Notes: generated from the sequence alone by a model not told the origin. Positions 17,097 to 25,281 are shown, counted from the stretch's first letter. The stretch: DNA of 56,499 bases from Nocardiopsis potens DSM 45234 (GCF_000341105.1 NZ_ANBB01000057.1:1-56499); one strand, 5' to 3'. Numbers and translations: made by a program.

Positions 17097-18560
17097 CTAC
17101 CCCTCCCCGCCGGTCGCCGGCTGCTCGGCGCCGCCGGCCGGGGCCTGCTCCTGGGGGGCCTCACCGGGCACCGCGCCCTGCGGGCCCTCCTGGGAACCGG
17201 GCTCCTGGGAGCCGGAGCCGCCCCGCTCCCCGGACTCCGTGGCGGTGCCGCTCTTGTCGTTCTGCGCCCCGCCCTGCCCGCTGCACTCGGGGTCGTCCGC
17301 GCACTTCTCGGCCTCGGCGCGCAGCGCCTCGATCCGCTCGTCGGCGGCGGCCCGGTCGTCGACCTCCAGGCCCTCGGCGATCAGGTTGCGCTGGTTCTCC
17401 GGGAGCGAGTCCAGCGGGATGTCGGTGGCCTCGTCCAGGTCGGCCAGGCTGAACCCGGCGATGTCGGTGTTGACGCCGTTGTAGACCGCGACGTTGCGGT
17501 CGTCGGGGGTGGGCGCGATGAAGTACTGGCTGCCGATGTAGGAGGAGGCGAAGTAGTAGCCGGCGCCGGCCACCACCGCCACCACGGCGAGGAACACCAG
17601 GACCATCGGCCACCAGCGGCGGGTGCGCTGCTCCGGCTCGTCGTCCTCGTCGGCGGGGGGCGGCGGGGCGGGGGAGCGGAGGTTGGGGACGCGGTCCATC
17701 TCGGCGGTGTCGCCGGCCCGCTGGTTGAGGTTCTGCGCCCGGCCGGCCGGGGTGTCCGGGGTCATCACCGGCTCCCGGCGCTGGTCGGCGGCGCCGACCA
17801 GGAACGTCTCCTGGGTGGGGCCGCCCTGGTCGGTCGCGCTGTCGATGACGTCGGCGATCACCGCGGTGATGTTGTCCGGCCCGCCGCCCCGGTTGGCCAG
17901 GTCGATCAGGCGCCGGGCGGCCGCCTCCGGGCTGCCCTCGGCGAGCAGCGTCTCCTTGATCGTCTCGGCGCTGACCACGCCGGACAGACCGTCGGAGCAG
18001 AGCAGGTAGCGGTCGCCGACGGCGGCCTCGCTGACCGAGATGTCCGGGTCGACCTGGCTGCGGCCGTCCAGCGCGCGCAGCAGGAGGGAGCGCTGCGGGT
18101 GGGTGGCCACCTCCTCCTCGGTGATCTTGCCCTCGTCCACCAGGGTCTGCACCAGGGTGTGGTCGTGGGTGATCTGCCCGAACTCCCCGCCGCGCAGCAG
18201 GTAGGCGCGGGAGTCGCCGACATGGACCAGGGCCACCCGGGAGCCGGACCACAGCATCGCGGTCAGGGTGGTGCCCATGTTCTCCAGCCGGGGCTCTTCG
18301 CGGACCCGCTGGGCGAGGGTGCCGTTGGCGGTCTCGACGGCTCTGAGGAGGGACCCCGTCATCTCCTCGGCGGTGGTCACGTCGTCATCGAGCGGCATGA
18401 GGGTCGAGATGGCGATCGCGCTCGCGATCTCCCCGCCCGCATGTCCGCCCATCCCGTCGGCGACCGCGAGGAGGTACGGGCCGGCGTAGGCGGAGTCTTC
18501 GTTGCCTTCGCGGAGGCATCCTACGTCGGAGTACGCCGCGTATCGGAGAGCGATTGTCAT
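17097..18560 (-). CDS. pstP: PP2C-type Ser/Thr phosphatase PstP
   Basis: 487 aa. The N-terminal PP2C domain (about 1-235) has the metal-binding motifs REGNEDS, VADGMGGHAGG, LVHVGDSRAYLLR, and the GGGPDNIT block. A linker and one transmembrane helix (WWPMVLVFLAVVAVVAGAGYYF) lead to an external acidic/Gly-rich tail. It dephosphorylates PknA, PknB and their targets. Its start overlaps the fhaB stop (ATGA), so the two are coupled. Confidence 0.97.
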   Translation of the reverse strand: MTIALRYAAYSDVGCLREGNEDSAYAGPYLLAVADGMGGHAGGEIASAIAISTLMPLDDDVTTAEEMTGSLLRAVETANGTLAQRVREEPRLENMGTTLTAMLWSGSRVALVHVGDSRAYLLRGGEFGQITHDHTLVQTLVDEGKITEEEVATHPQRSLLLRALDGRSQVDPDISVSEAAVGDRYLLCSDGLSGVVSAETIKETLLAEGSPEAAARRLIDLANRGGGPDNITAVIADVIDSATDQGGPTQETFLVGAADQRREPVMTPDTPAGRAQNLNQRAGDTAEMDRVPNLRSPAPPPPADEDDEPEQRTRRWWPMVLVFLAVVAVVAGAGYYFASSYIGSQYFIAPTPDDRNVAVYNGVNTDIAGFSLADLDEATDIPLDSLPENQRNLIAEGLEVDDRAAADERIEALRAEAEKCADDPECSGQGGAQNDKSGTATESGERGGSGSQEPGSQEGPQGAVPGEAPQEQAPAGGAEQPATGGEG

Positions 18561-19039
18561 TTGCGCAGTTCCAGGACGGTCTTGCCGATGCGGATGGGTT
18601 GCCCCACCGAGATGGGCTGGGGGTGGGTCAGCCGCTGCTGGCCCAGGTAGGTGCCGTTCGTCGAGCCGAGGTCTTCAACGATCCACTTGCCCTGGTCGGA
18701 GAAGACCCGGGCGTGCCGACCGGAGGCGTAGTCGTCGCTGATGACGAGCGTGCAGTCCTTGGCGCGGCCGATGACGATCGGTTGCGAGGTGAGGTCGAGG
18801 GAGGTTCCGGCGAGCGACCCCTTGGTGACGACGAGCGTGCGCGGCTCGTTGCGCCGACCCCGGGGGGCGCGGGGCGCGGGGGAGGAGCGCCGGGGGGCGG
18901 GCCGCTTGGGCTTCTTGCTCTTGCCCTTGGTGGAGGGGCCGAGAAGATCGGTGCGGATGACACCGACCGCCATGATGACGAACAGCCAAAGCACCGCCAG
19001 GTAGACGAGCTTGATCAGCATGAGGGTCAAGTCGGACAT
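18557..19039 (-). CDS. fhaB: FHA-domain protein FhaB (FipA)
   Basis: 160 aa. An N-terminal membrane helix (LIKLVYLAVLWLFVIMAVGVI) is followed by a basic Lys/Arg/Pro linker and a C-terminal FHA phosphothreonine-binding domain (about 75-158). Its key residues are visible in VIGRAKDCTLVI, SGRHARV and DLGSTNGTY. FhaB recruits phosphorylated division and cell-wall partners to the membrane. The ATG at 19039 was chosen because it begins the membrane helix. Upstream residues are low-complexity. Confidence 0.95.
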   Translation of the reverse strand: MSDLTLMLIKLVYLAVLWLFVIMAVGVIRTDLLGPSTKGKSKKPKRPAPRRSSPAPRAPRGRRNEPRTLVVTKGSLAGTSLDLTSQPIVIGRAKDCTLVISDDYASGRHARVFSDQGKWIVEDLGSTNGTYLGQQRLTHPQPISVGQPIRIGKTVLELRK

Positions 19040-19377
19040 CGAACTGTTCTTCAGCCCCTGTCGTGCTCTGGCGGGCGGACCGGGTCGGCGCCGCCACCGC
19101 GTTCTCTCGGCTCGAACCCTAGGAGATCGGCGGGGAAAAGCCCAACGGATCCGGTGCGCATCGGCGCCGCCCCTGGTGGGGCGCTGCCGGCCCGCGTTCG
19201 TCCGTCGCTGCTGCTCTCCTGGGTCCGCCCCGCGGGTGCGGGGCGGTGCTCTGCGGAACTCGCCTGGACGAGTCCGCCCCCTCAGACGTCGAGGGGGCGG
19301 TTTCGGTTCGCCCCGGATCACGGAGATTCCGGGGCGGCTCGGGGGATTGTCCGGAGTGAGGCCTTGAGGCCGCGGCC
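19040..19377 (-). other. Gap between fhaA and fhaB with hairpin
   Basis: No gene is seen in these 338 bases. CCGCCCCCTC (19274-19283) pairs perfectly with GAGGGGGCGG (19291-19300) around a 7-base loop, and TTTCGGTT follows on the plus side. A smaller hairpin ACTCG/CGAGT (about 19258-19273) adjoins. It probably attenuates readthrough from fhaA, with fhaB having its own promoter. Confidence 0.55.
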
Positions 19378-20139
19378 TCAGTCGCGGCGGAACGTCATGG
19401 TGGTGCGGCCGAGGCTGATCCGGGTCCCGTCGACCAGGCCGGCCCGGCGCACCTGCTGGCCGTTGACGAAGGTGCCGTTGGTGGACCCCAGGTCGACCAG
19501 GACCGCGTCGTCGTCCTCGATCCGGATCTCGGCGTGGTGCCGGGAGACGCCGTTGTCCACCAGGCGCAGGTCGCAGTCGGTACCGCGGCCGAGCAGGGTG
19601 ACCGGGGTGTTGAGTTCGTAGGACTGCTGCATGCCCTGGCTGGCGGCGCTGCCCTCCTGGGTGGCCCCGCCGGGGGAGATGAGCAGCCGGGGCCGGCCCG
19701 GGCTGGGGGCGCTGTCCCGCGGGGGCTCGCCGACGGGCTGGCGGATCTCCCCGCTCTCCACGGTGGAGCCGCGCACCACCCCGGAGCGGATCCGGAACCG
19801 GCCGGTCTGCAGCTCCGCGTCGGACGAGAAGTGCACCCGCACCGGTCCGACGAAGGAGTAGCCCTGCTCGGTCGCGTAGTCGCGGGCCAGTTTGGCCAGC
19901 TCCTGGCCGATGCTGTCGGCCATGGCGTCCATCTGCTCGCTGTCGCCCGCGGACAGCTCGACGATGAAGTCGTTGGGCACCAGGGTCCGTCCCTGGGCCA
20001 CGATGGCCGCGCGCTCGTCCATCTCCCGCTGCACGGCGCTGGCGATCTCGACGGGCTCCAACTTGGACTTGAAGGCCCGCGCGAAGGTGCCTTCGATCAT
20101 GCCTTCAAGGCGGCGCTCGAAGCGTTGGAGCACTCCCAC
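19378..20139 (-). CDS. fhaA: FHA-domain protein FhaA
   Basis: 253 aa. The N-terminal DUF3662 domain (about 1-115, MGVLQRFERRLEGMIEGTFA onward) is joined by a short Pro/Ser linker to a C-terminal FHA domain (about 170-253: LLGRGTDCDL, SRHHAEI, DLGSTNGTFVNG). The protein is much shorter than mycobacterial FhaA (527 aa) because the long disordered middle is missing. FhaA binds phosphorylated envelope proteins such as the MviN/MurJ regulator. The start at GTG 20139 has AGGGAGG upstream. First gene of the cluster. Confidence 0.95.
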   Translation of the reverse strand: MGVLQRFERRLEGMIEGTFARAFKSKLEPVEIASAVQREMDERAAIVAQGRTLVPNDFIVELSAGDSEQMDAMADSIGQELAKLARDYATEQGYSFVGPVRVHFSSDAELQTGRFRIRSGVVRGSTVESGEIRQPVGEPPRDSAPSPGRPRLLISPGGATQEGSAASQGMQQSYELNTPVTLLGRGTDCDLRLVDNGVSRHHAEIRIEDDDAVLVDLGSTNGTFVNGQQVRRAGLVDGTRISLGRTTMTFRRD

Positions 20140-20363
20140 GAGGTACCTCCCTTACTCCACTCCGGTCTAGAACGATCGTAACCGGGTATCCGCGTCCTCT
20201 GTTTCACCCGCGTCCCCCTTGCGCCCCCGGGGGAGGGCATCGGGCCGGAAAAAAGGTGTGCACGAGCGGTCCCGGGACCGTGCTAGCCTTATCCATGTCG
20301 CCAAGCGGACGGCACGGGGGAATCCGGGCCACATGCAGGCGACAGACTATATGCAAGTCACCC

Positions 20364-20446
20364 GGGCGGGTGGCGGAACGGTAGACGCGCACGGTTCAGG
20401 TCCGTGTGTCCGAAAGGACGTGAGGGTTCAAATCCCTCCTCGCCCA
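20364..20446 (+). tRNA. tRNA-Leu (CAG)
   Basis: 83-nt type II tRNA. The acceptor is GGGCGGG/CTCGCCC with discriminator A. The anticodon stem CACGG/CCGTG encloses TTCAGGT (anticodon CAG). The long variable arm TGTCCGAAAGGACG and T-loop GGTTCAAATCC are intact. CCA is not encoded. It stands just upstream of fhaA on the opposite strand, a conserved position in actinomycetes. Confidence 0.97.
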
Positions 20447-20470
20447 CTCTGCAGTACCGAAGTGATTCGA

Positions 20471-20511
20471 CCCCTGCGGCCCCGGAGGAATCCGGGGCCG
20501 CAGGGGTTTTT
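20471..20511 (+). terminator. Intrinsic terminator after tRNA-Leu
   Basis: A 15-bp perfect stem (20471-20485 with 20492-20506) encloses a 6-base loop and is followed directly by TTTTT (20507-20511). It is the clearest rho-independent terminator in the window. Confidence 0.95.
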
Positions 20512-20592
20512 CGCACTTCCGGCCAGGGCGCCCGCGGCGGTGCTTTCCGGGGCGCCCGGACAATGGCGCCGGTTTCCCGCGGGCCCGCCGGA

Positions 20593-21228
20593 TCAGCTCC
20601 GCGGATGGCCGATGCCGGTCGCGCCGAGTCCGCGCAGCACCGCCTCCACCACCCGGTCGGTGTACTCCCGGGTGAGCGGCTCGGTCCGGTACAGCCAGCG
20701 CTGGAACACCGGGGACCAGATCAGGTCGATGGCGATGTCCAGGTCCAGATCGGCGGGGAGCTGCCCGGCCCGCTGGGCGGAGCGCAGCCGCTCCCGCTTC
20801 ATCTCGCGCAGCGGCCCCCCGAGCCGCTCGGCGTAGACCCCGGCCAGCGCGGGGTCGCCGGCGATCTCGATGGACAGCGCGCGGAGCGGGCCCTCGAAGA
20901 GCGGGTCCTCGGTCTCGGCGACGGTGGCGTGCAGCACGGACTTGAGGTCGGCCTCGATGTCCCCGGTGTCCGGCAGGCCGCCGCCCCCGGCGCCGGTCCC
21001 GCCCCCTTCGGAGAGCATCAGGAAGGCGTCGAAGAGCACCGCGCCCTTCGACGGCCACCAGCGGTAGATGGTCTGCTTGCCGACCCCGGCGCGGGCGGCG
21101 ATGCCCTCGATGCTCAGCCGGTGGTAGCCGACCTCGCCGACCAGGTCGAAGGCGGCGGTGAGGATCGCCCGCCGGGACGACTCGCTGCGCCGCGTCGCGT
21201 CGGGGCGGGTTCTGCGCTGGGCTGCCAT
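20593..21228 (-). CDS. TetR/AcrR-family repressor
   Basis: 211 aa. The N-terminal TetR HTH (about residues 20-66: AILTAAFDLVGEVGYHRLSI, IAARAGVGKQTIYRWWPSK) precedes a ligand-binding helical domain of TetR_C-type with a Gly-rich loop at about 75-85. It probably represses itself through the palindrome at 21250-21269 just before its start. No efflux or metabolic gene is divergent from it. The next gene upstream on the same strand is a lipoprotein gene, which it may also control. Confidence 0.92.
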   Translation of the reverse strand: MAAQRRTRPDATRRSESSRRAILTAAFDLVGEVGYHRLSIEGIAARAGVGKQTIYRWWPSKGAVLFDAFLMLSEGGGTGAGGGGLPDTGDIEADLKSVLHATVAETEDPLFEGPLRALSIEIAGDPALAGVYAERLGGPLREMKRERLRSAQRAGQLPADLDLDIAIDLIWSPVFQRWLYRTEPLTREYTDRVVEAVLRGLGATGIGHPRS

Positions 21229-21249
21229 GGCGGCGAACCTACCAAACGG

Positions 21250-21269
21250 GAGACGGTGCGGACCGTCTC
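21250..21269. promoter_or_regulatory. Likely TetR operator
   Basis: GAGACGGT (21250-21257) and ACCGTCTC (21262-21269) form a perfect 8-bp inverted repeat around GCGG, 22 bases upstream of the repressor start. Placement over the promoter suggests autorepression. Confidence 0.65.
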
Positions 21270-21319
21270 GTTCCAGAGAGGGCCGGGACGCGGCCCCGAC
21301 GGGCGGGGCCGCGCCGGGG

Positions 21320-21796
21320 TCAGGGCGCCAGGACGGCGCCCATCCCGTCGTAGCGGTCCAGTTCGCAGCCGCCGGCCTTGTTGAACTCGGTGTCGATGTC
21401 GGTGCCGCCGAGGTGCCCGGTGACGCTGGCGGTCTCCGGGCCGCCCATGATGTGGGTGCACATCGCGTCCTCCGGGACCTCCTCGAAGCCCTCGGCGCCG
21501 ACCTCTTCCAGGGCGGCGCAGGCGGCCTCCGGGTCGGGGTGGTCGCCGCCGGCCGGCGAGCAGGTCAGCGTCCAGGACTTCGGCTCGGGCGTCTCGCCCG
21601 CACCGGCGTCGTCCCGGTAGTCGATCTCGATGGACAGTTCGGTCTCGGGTGCGGGGGATTCGGAGGGGACGGTGGACGGGTCGTCTGCGGGTGCCGCGAC
21701 CTCCGTGGAGCCGCCGCCGCACGCCGCGGCCGCGAGCAGCACGGCCGCGAGCGCTGACGAGCGGGCCAGCGCGGTCGCTCTGATCTGCGTGCGCAT
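21320..21796 (-). CDS. Lipoprotein with subtilisin-inhibitor-like (SSI) domain
   Basis: 158 aa. A lipoprotein signal ends in the lipobox LAAAAC (Cys about 26), then a Pro/Ser/Glu-rich spacer of about 25 residues. The rest aligns with the Streptomyces subtilisin inhibitor fold: LTCSPAGGDHPDPEAACAAL, then the loop segment CTHIMGGPE and GGCELDRYDGMGAVL at the end. Four Cys are placed as in SSI. By alignment the P1 residue would be His in CTHI. SSI proteins are usually freely secreted, so the lipid anchor is unusual. Possible role: cell-surface protease control. Inhibitory activity is not proven by sequence. Confidence 0.82.
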   Translation of the reverse strand: MRTQIRATALARSSALAAVLLAAAACGGGSTEVAAPADDPSTVPSESPAPETELSIEIDYRDDAGAGETPEPKSWTLTCSPAGGDHPDPEAACAALEEVGAEGFEEVPEDAMCTHIMGGPETASVTGHLGGTDIDTEFNKAGGCELDRYDGMGAVLAP

Positions 21797-21866
21797 AACC
21801 TTTGGACGCGGGGCGCCACAGGGCGGTTCCCCGGTGCAACGGAAAGTCGGATGAGGAGAGGTCCCG

Positions 21867-22199
21867 GTGTTCGAAGAGAGCGTTCCGGTCGTGGAGGTCA
21901 GCACGGTTCCGGATGACGGATACCTGCTGGACGTTCGCGAGCAGGACGAGTGGGCGGCGGGCCGCGCTCCGCAGGCGGTGCACATCCCGCTGAGCGAGCT
22001 GGCGCAGCGCGCCGGCGAGATCCCGCGGGACCGCCAGGTCTATGTGGTGTGCCGGGTCGGGGGCCGCTCGGCCCAGGCGGTGCAGGCGCTGAACGAGGCG
22101 GGCTGGCGCGCCGCCAACGTGGCCGGGGGGATGCAGGCCTGGGCGCTGACCGGGCGGCCGATGACCGCCGACGGCGGCGCGGAGCCCCGGGTGGCCTGA
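21867..22199 (+). CDS. Rhodanese-like domain protein
   Basis: 110 aa, single rhodanese domain. The CDC25-like fold markers are LLDVREQDEWAAGRAPQAVHIPL and the active loop CRVGGRS with catalytic Cys (about residue 62). It is followed by AVQALNEAGWRAANVAGGMQAW. Single-domain rhodaneses transfer sulfane sulfur. The physiological acceptor here is not evident. GTG 21867 follows AGGAGAGG. A perfect palindrome begins 9 bases after the stop and may terminate it. Confidence 0.93.
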   Translation: MFEESVPVVEVSTVPDDGYLLDVREQDEWAAGRAPQAVHIPLSELAQRAGEIPRDRQVYVVCRVGGRSAQAVQALNEAGWRAANVAGGMQAWALTGRPMTADGGAEPRVA

Positions 22200-22207
22200 G
22201 CACCGCC

Positions 22208-22277
22208 CACCGATGATCTTGACGTTGCGGCCCCGTCAGAGCGCTCTGACGGGGCCGCAACGTCAAGATCATCGGTG
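22208..22277. repeat. Perfect 70-bp palindrome
   Basis: The 35-base arms are exact reverse complements with no spacer, centred on AGAGC|GCTCT. The left arm contains GATGATCTTGACGTTGCGG. It lies between the rhodanese stop and the kinase start. The same motif occurs near-perfectly at 50391-50454 and as separated halves at 6372-6417 and 7738-7783, so it is a dispersed palindromic repeat. It may act as a terminator in RNA. Confidence 0.93.
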
Positions 22278-22310
22278 AAGGGCGCCCCGGACGGCGCCCG
22301 CGGTGGCACG

Positions 22311-24263
22311 ATGGCGTTCGTGACCCCTCAACCCCGGGGGCCGAGCGCCGAGGCGGTGGTGGCCCTCTCCGCCGACGCGATCGTCGCGGTGGACACCGAG
22401 TTCCGCGTCACCACGTGGAACCCGGCGGCCGAGCGGCTGTTCGGCTGGAGAGAACGGGACGTGCTCGGCTCCCCCGCCCCGATCGTCCCGGCGGAGCTGC
22501 TCGCCGAGACGCACGCCGTGCTGGAGCGGGCGCGCCAGGGCGGCACGGTCTCCATCGTCAGCCGCCGGATGCGCCGCGACGGCGTCCTCATCGACGTGCA
22601 GGTGGACACCTCCTTCCTGCGCGACCGGGACGGCACCGAGGTCGGCTGGACGCACGTCTTCCGGCAGCGCAGGGACGGCACCGCGCCCGGTTCGCACCTG
22701 GTGGAGCGGGCCCGGCTGGTGCGCCGGCTCAACGACGTCGTCGCCGACATCAGCGCCGACCTGGACCTGGACGCGGTGCTGGACCGGATCGCGCGCAGCC
22801 TGACCGAGCTGACCGGCGCCGACGCCGGCGGCTTCGTGCTGATCGAAGGGGACCGGCTGCGCCTGGTCAGCCTCACCCGGCTCTCCGAGCACCTGAAGGG
22901 CTACACCGCGCCGCTGGACGGCAGCCTCTTCGGCGAGCTGCTGGGCAGCGGCCGGACCGTGCTGCTGGCCACCGAGGACGACCGGTCGCTGGACGACCTG
23001 ATCTGGGCCGACCTGGACGGCCTGCACACCATCGCGCTGGGGGTGTCCAGCGTCCAGGGGCGGCCCTACGGCGCGCTGTACGCGCTGTACAGCGGGCGCA
23101 AGGTGGGCCACGTCGAGCTGGAGCTGCTGGAGCTGCTCGCCGGGCACGCCGGGGTGGCGCTCGGCAACGCGCTGGCCTACCAGGAGATGGTGCGCCGGCG
23201 GGCGCAGGGTCAGGCGGTGGTCGACTCCAGCGCGGACGGGATCGCGCTGCTGGACGAGGCCGGCCGGGTGCGCACCTGGAACCGGGCCGCCGCGGAGCTC
23301 ACCGGCTGCTCGCAGGAGGCGGTGGCGGGCCGGCCGCCGCCGTTCCCGCTGCCCGGGGCGGCCGCCGAGCCGCTCCGGCACCGGCTGGACTGCGGCCGCT
23401 GGCTGGAGATCCTGGTGACCGGGGTGCCCGGCACCGGCGAGCGGGTGGTGGACTTCCGCGACATCACCCAGGCCAAGCAGCTGGAGGAGGAGAAGGACCT
23501 CTTCATGGCGACGGCCGGGCACGAGCTGCGCACCCCGGTGACGGTGGTGCAGGGGTTCGCCGGGACCCTGGTGCAGCGCTGGGACCGGCTGGACGAGGCG
23601 GCCCGCAGGGACGCGGTGCGCACCATCGCCGAGCGGTCCGGGACCCTGGCCCGGCTGGTGGAGAACCTGCTGATCGGGTCGGCCGCGCGCAGCGGCGAGC
23701 TGAGCGTCGGGGCGGGCCCGTTCGACCTGCGCCGGCTGCTCCGGGAGACGGCGGCGGCGTTCGACGCGGCCTCGGCCCGGCACACCCTGCTGCTGGACGT
23801 CCCCGAAGGGCTGCCGCCGGCGCTGGGCGACCCGGTGGCCACCGACGTGATCGTCGGGCAGCTGCTGGAGAACGCGTTCAAGTACTCGCCGGACGGCGGC
23901 CGGGTGCTGGTCCGCGCCCGGGAGGAGGGCGGCCGCCTGGTGGTGGCGGTGGAGGACGAGGGCGTCGGCATCGCGCCCGGGGACGAGGAGCGCATTTTCG
24001 GGCGGTTCGTCCAGGGGGAGGCGGGGGACCGGCGCCGGTTCGGCGGGATCGGGCTGGGCCTCTACATCGTGCGCCGGCTGGCGCGGGCGCAGGGCGGCGA
24101 CGTCACCGGGGCCACCGCGGACGGGGTCACCCGGATGAGATTCACATTACACCGGGGCGGGCCGGGCGCCCGCCCGCCGTCCGCAGAAGCCGGAGGGAGC
24201 GGCGTTTCAGGCCCGTCCGGAACCAGGCCGGAGGCGGACGGCCGGGGGGATCGGCCGAGGTGA
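22311..24263 (+). CDS. PAS-GAF-PAS sensor histidine kinase
   Basis: 650 aa, no membrane helix, so cytoplasmic. PAS 1 (about 13-120) contains VDTEFRVTTWNPAAERLFGW. GAF (about 145-285) and PAS 2 (about 295-390, LLDEAGRVRTWNRAAAELTG) follow. Then come HisKA with phospho-acceptor His in TAGHELRTPVTV (about 404) and HATPase_c with LLENAFKYS, VEDEGVGI and GGIGLGLYIVRRLA. All catalytic boxes are intact. No response regulator is adjacent, so it is orphan here. ATG 22311 was chosen because an upstream GTG lies inside the palindrome. Neither has a clear Shine-Dalgarno. Confidence 0.93.
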   Translation: MAFVTPQPRGPSAEAVVALSADAIVAVDTEFRVTTWNPAAERLFGWRERDVLGSPAPIVPAELLAETHAVLERARQGGTVSIVSRRMRRDGVLIDVQVDTSFLRDRDGTEVGWTHVFRQRRDGTAPGSHLVERARLVRRLNDVVADISADLDLDAVLDRIARSLTELTGADAGGFVLIEGDRLRLVSLTRLSEHLKGYTAPLDGSLFGELLGSGRTVLLATEDDRSLDDLIWADLDGLHTIALGVSSVQGRPYGALYALYSGRKVGHVELELLELLAGHAGVALGNALAYQEMVRRRAQGQAVVDSSADGIALLDEAGRVRTWNRAAAELTGCSQEAVAGRPPPFPLPGAAAEPLRHRLDCGRWLEILVTGVPGTGERVVDFRDITQAKQLEEEKDLFMATAGHELRTPVTVVQGFAGTLVQRWDRLDEAARRDAVRTIAERSGTLARLVENLLIGSAARSGELSVGAGPFDLRRLLRETAAAFDAASARHTLLLDVPEGLPPALGDPVATDVIVGQLLENAFKYSPDGGRVLVRAREEGGRLVVAVEDEGVGIAPGDEERIFGRFVQGEAGDRRRFGGIGLGLYIVRRLARAQGGDVTGATADGVTRMRFTLHRGGPGARPPSAEAGGSGVSGPSGTRPEADGRGDRPR

Positions 24264-24368
24264 GGTGTTTCCTCGGGAGCGGATCGGGGCATTTCGGCCC
24301 TGGTGGTTTTCGAGACCTGCGCTTTGCCCGACGCCGGCGAGCGCAATACCGGCGGAACGGGAGAAGGC

Positions 24369-24863
24369 ATGGCGAGGACGGTACTGGTCCCGTGCACGCC
24401 GTCGAGCGTCACCGGTGCGCGGCAGCGGCTCTGCTCGGACCTGGAGGCGGACGGCCTCGGGGCCGGGTCGGTCGGCGACGCGGCCCTGGTGGTGAGCGAA
24501 CTGCTGAGCAACGCGCTGCGGCACGCCGCACCGCTGCCCGCCCCCTTTCCCCCCGACCGGGTCCAGGTCGCCTGGCGGCTGGATTCCGACGAGGCGGGGG
24601 CGGTGCTGGAGGTCTCGGTGCGGGACGGCGGCGCGTCGACCCTGCCGCGGATCGCGCGGCCCTCGCTGTCCGCGCTGGGCGGCCGCGGGCTGGGCATCGT
24701 GGAGCACCTGGCGGAGCGCTGGGGGACCGAGGTGGAGGACGGGTCGACCACCGTCTGGGCGGTGCTCCGGGTGTCGGTGGAGGAGCCCGGCCGGGCCGTG
24801 GAGCGGACCGGAGCCCCCGCCGCCGGGATCGGAACCTCCCGTACGCGAGCGATGTCCGGGTGA
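24369..24863 (+). CDS. RsbW-like anti-sigma ATP-binding protein
   Basis: 164 aa HATPase_c_2 protein of the anti-sigma kinase type. N-box ELLSNALRHA, G1 box VRDGG and G2 box GGRGLGIVEHLAERW are visible. Such proteins bind a sigma factor and phosphorylate a STAS antagonist on Ser. The next gene encodes a STAS protein, giving a partner-switch pair. No sigma factor gene is near. The ATG follows GGGAGAAGG. The C-terminal 25 residues are low-complexity. Confidence 0.9.
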   Translation: MARTVLVPCTPSSVTGARQRLCSDLEADGLGAGSVGDAALVVSELLSNALRHAAPLPAPFPPDRVQVAWRLDSDEAGAVLEVSVRDGGASTLPRIARPSLSALGGRGLGIVEHLAERWGTEVEDGSTTVWAVLRVSVEEPGRAVERTGAPAAGIGTSRTRAMSG

Positions 24864-24910
24864 TCCGGCGAAACACCCGTGACCAGGTGGCCAGGCACGC
24901 GCTGTGCCGC

Positions 24911-24923
24911 TACAGTCACGACT
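24911..24923 (+). promoter_or_regulatory. Leaderless promoter -10 of STAS gene
   Basis: TACAGT (24911-24916) lies exactly 7 bases before GTG 24924, with no Shine-Dalgarno between. This spacing places the transcript start on the initiation codon. The same TACAGT-N7-GTG layout precedes the SARP gene at 47362. Confidence 0.55.
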
Positions 24924-25271
24924 GTGGAGTTGAAGATCTCAAGCGAGTCTCACGCGGGTCACGCATTGGTGACCGTCCGCGGTGAGATCGACCTTTACAC
25001 GGCCCCGCAGCTGCACGGCGAACTGGTCGGTGCGCTGGACGACGGCGCCCGCCGGCTGGTGGTGGACATGTCCCGGGTGGAGTTCTGCGACTCCACCGGC
25101 ATGAACGTGCTGCTGTCTGCGATGAAGCGCTCCCGGGAGAAGGGCGGCGATCTCGAACTCATCGCCCCGCGCCCGGCGGTGATGAAGATCCTCGAGGTCA
25201 CCGGCCTGGACGCGGTCTTCACCATCCGGGACTCCGCCGACGGGCTGCCGCTCGCCGGCTCCCCCCGCTAG
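24924..25271 (+). CDS. STAS-domain anti-sigma factor antagonist
   Basis: 115 aa, one STAS domain covering almost the whole protein. The core is VRGEIDLYTAPQL, then VVDMSRVEFCDSTGMNVLL. Ser in CDSTGM is the canonical site phosphorylated by the RsbW-type kinase. When unphosphorylated it would sequester the kinase and free a sigma factor. It is encoded 60 bases after the kinase gene and has its own leaderless promoter. The GTG at 24924 was chosen over a reading from 24879 because the STAS fold starts here. Confidence 0.93.
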   Translation: MELKISSESHAGHALVTVRGEIDLYTAPQLHGELVGALDDGARRLVVDMSRVEFCDSTGMNVLLSAMKRSREKGGDLELIAPRPAVMKILEVTGLDAVFTIRDSADGLPLAGSPR

Positions 25272-25281
25272 CCGCCCCGCG

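Noticed and set aside
19274-19300. Rho-independent terminator for fhaA
   Set aside because: The stem is strong, but the T-rich side lies on the plus strand, whereas fhaA is transcribed on minus. It is therefore listed only as a hairpin in the gap.
22415-24985. Long alternative plus-strand frame over the histidine kinase
   Set aside because: Composition is Arg/Gly/Ala-only, while the overlapping frame contains intact PAS, GAF, HisKA and HATPase motifs.
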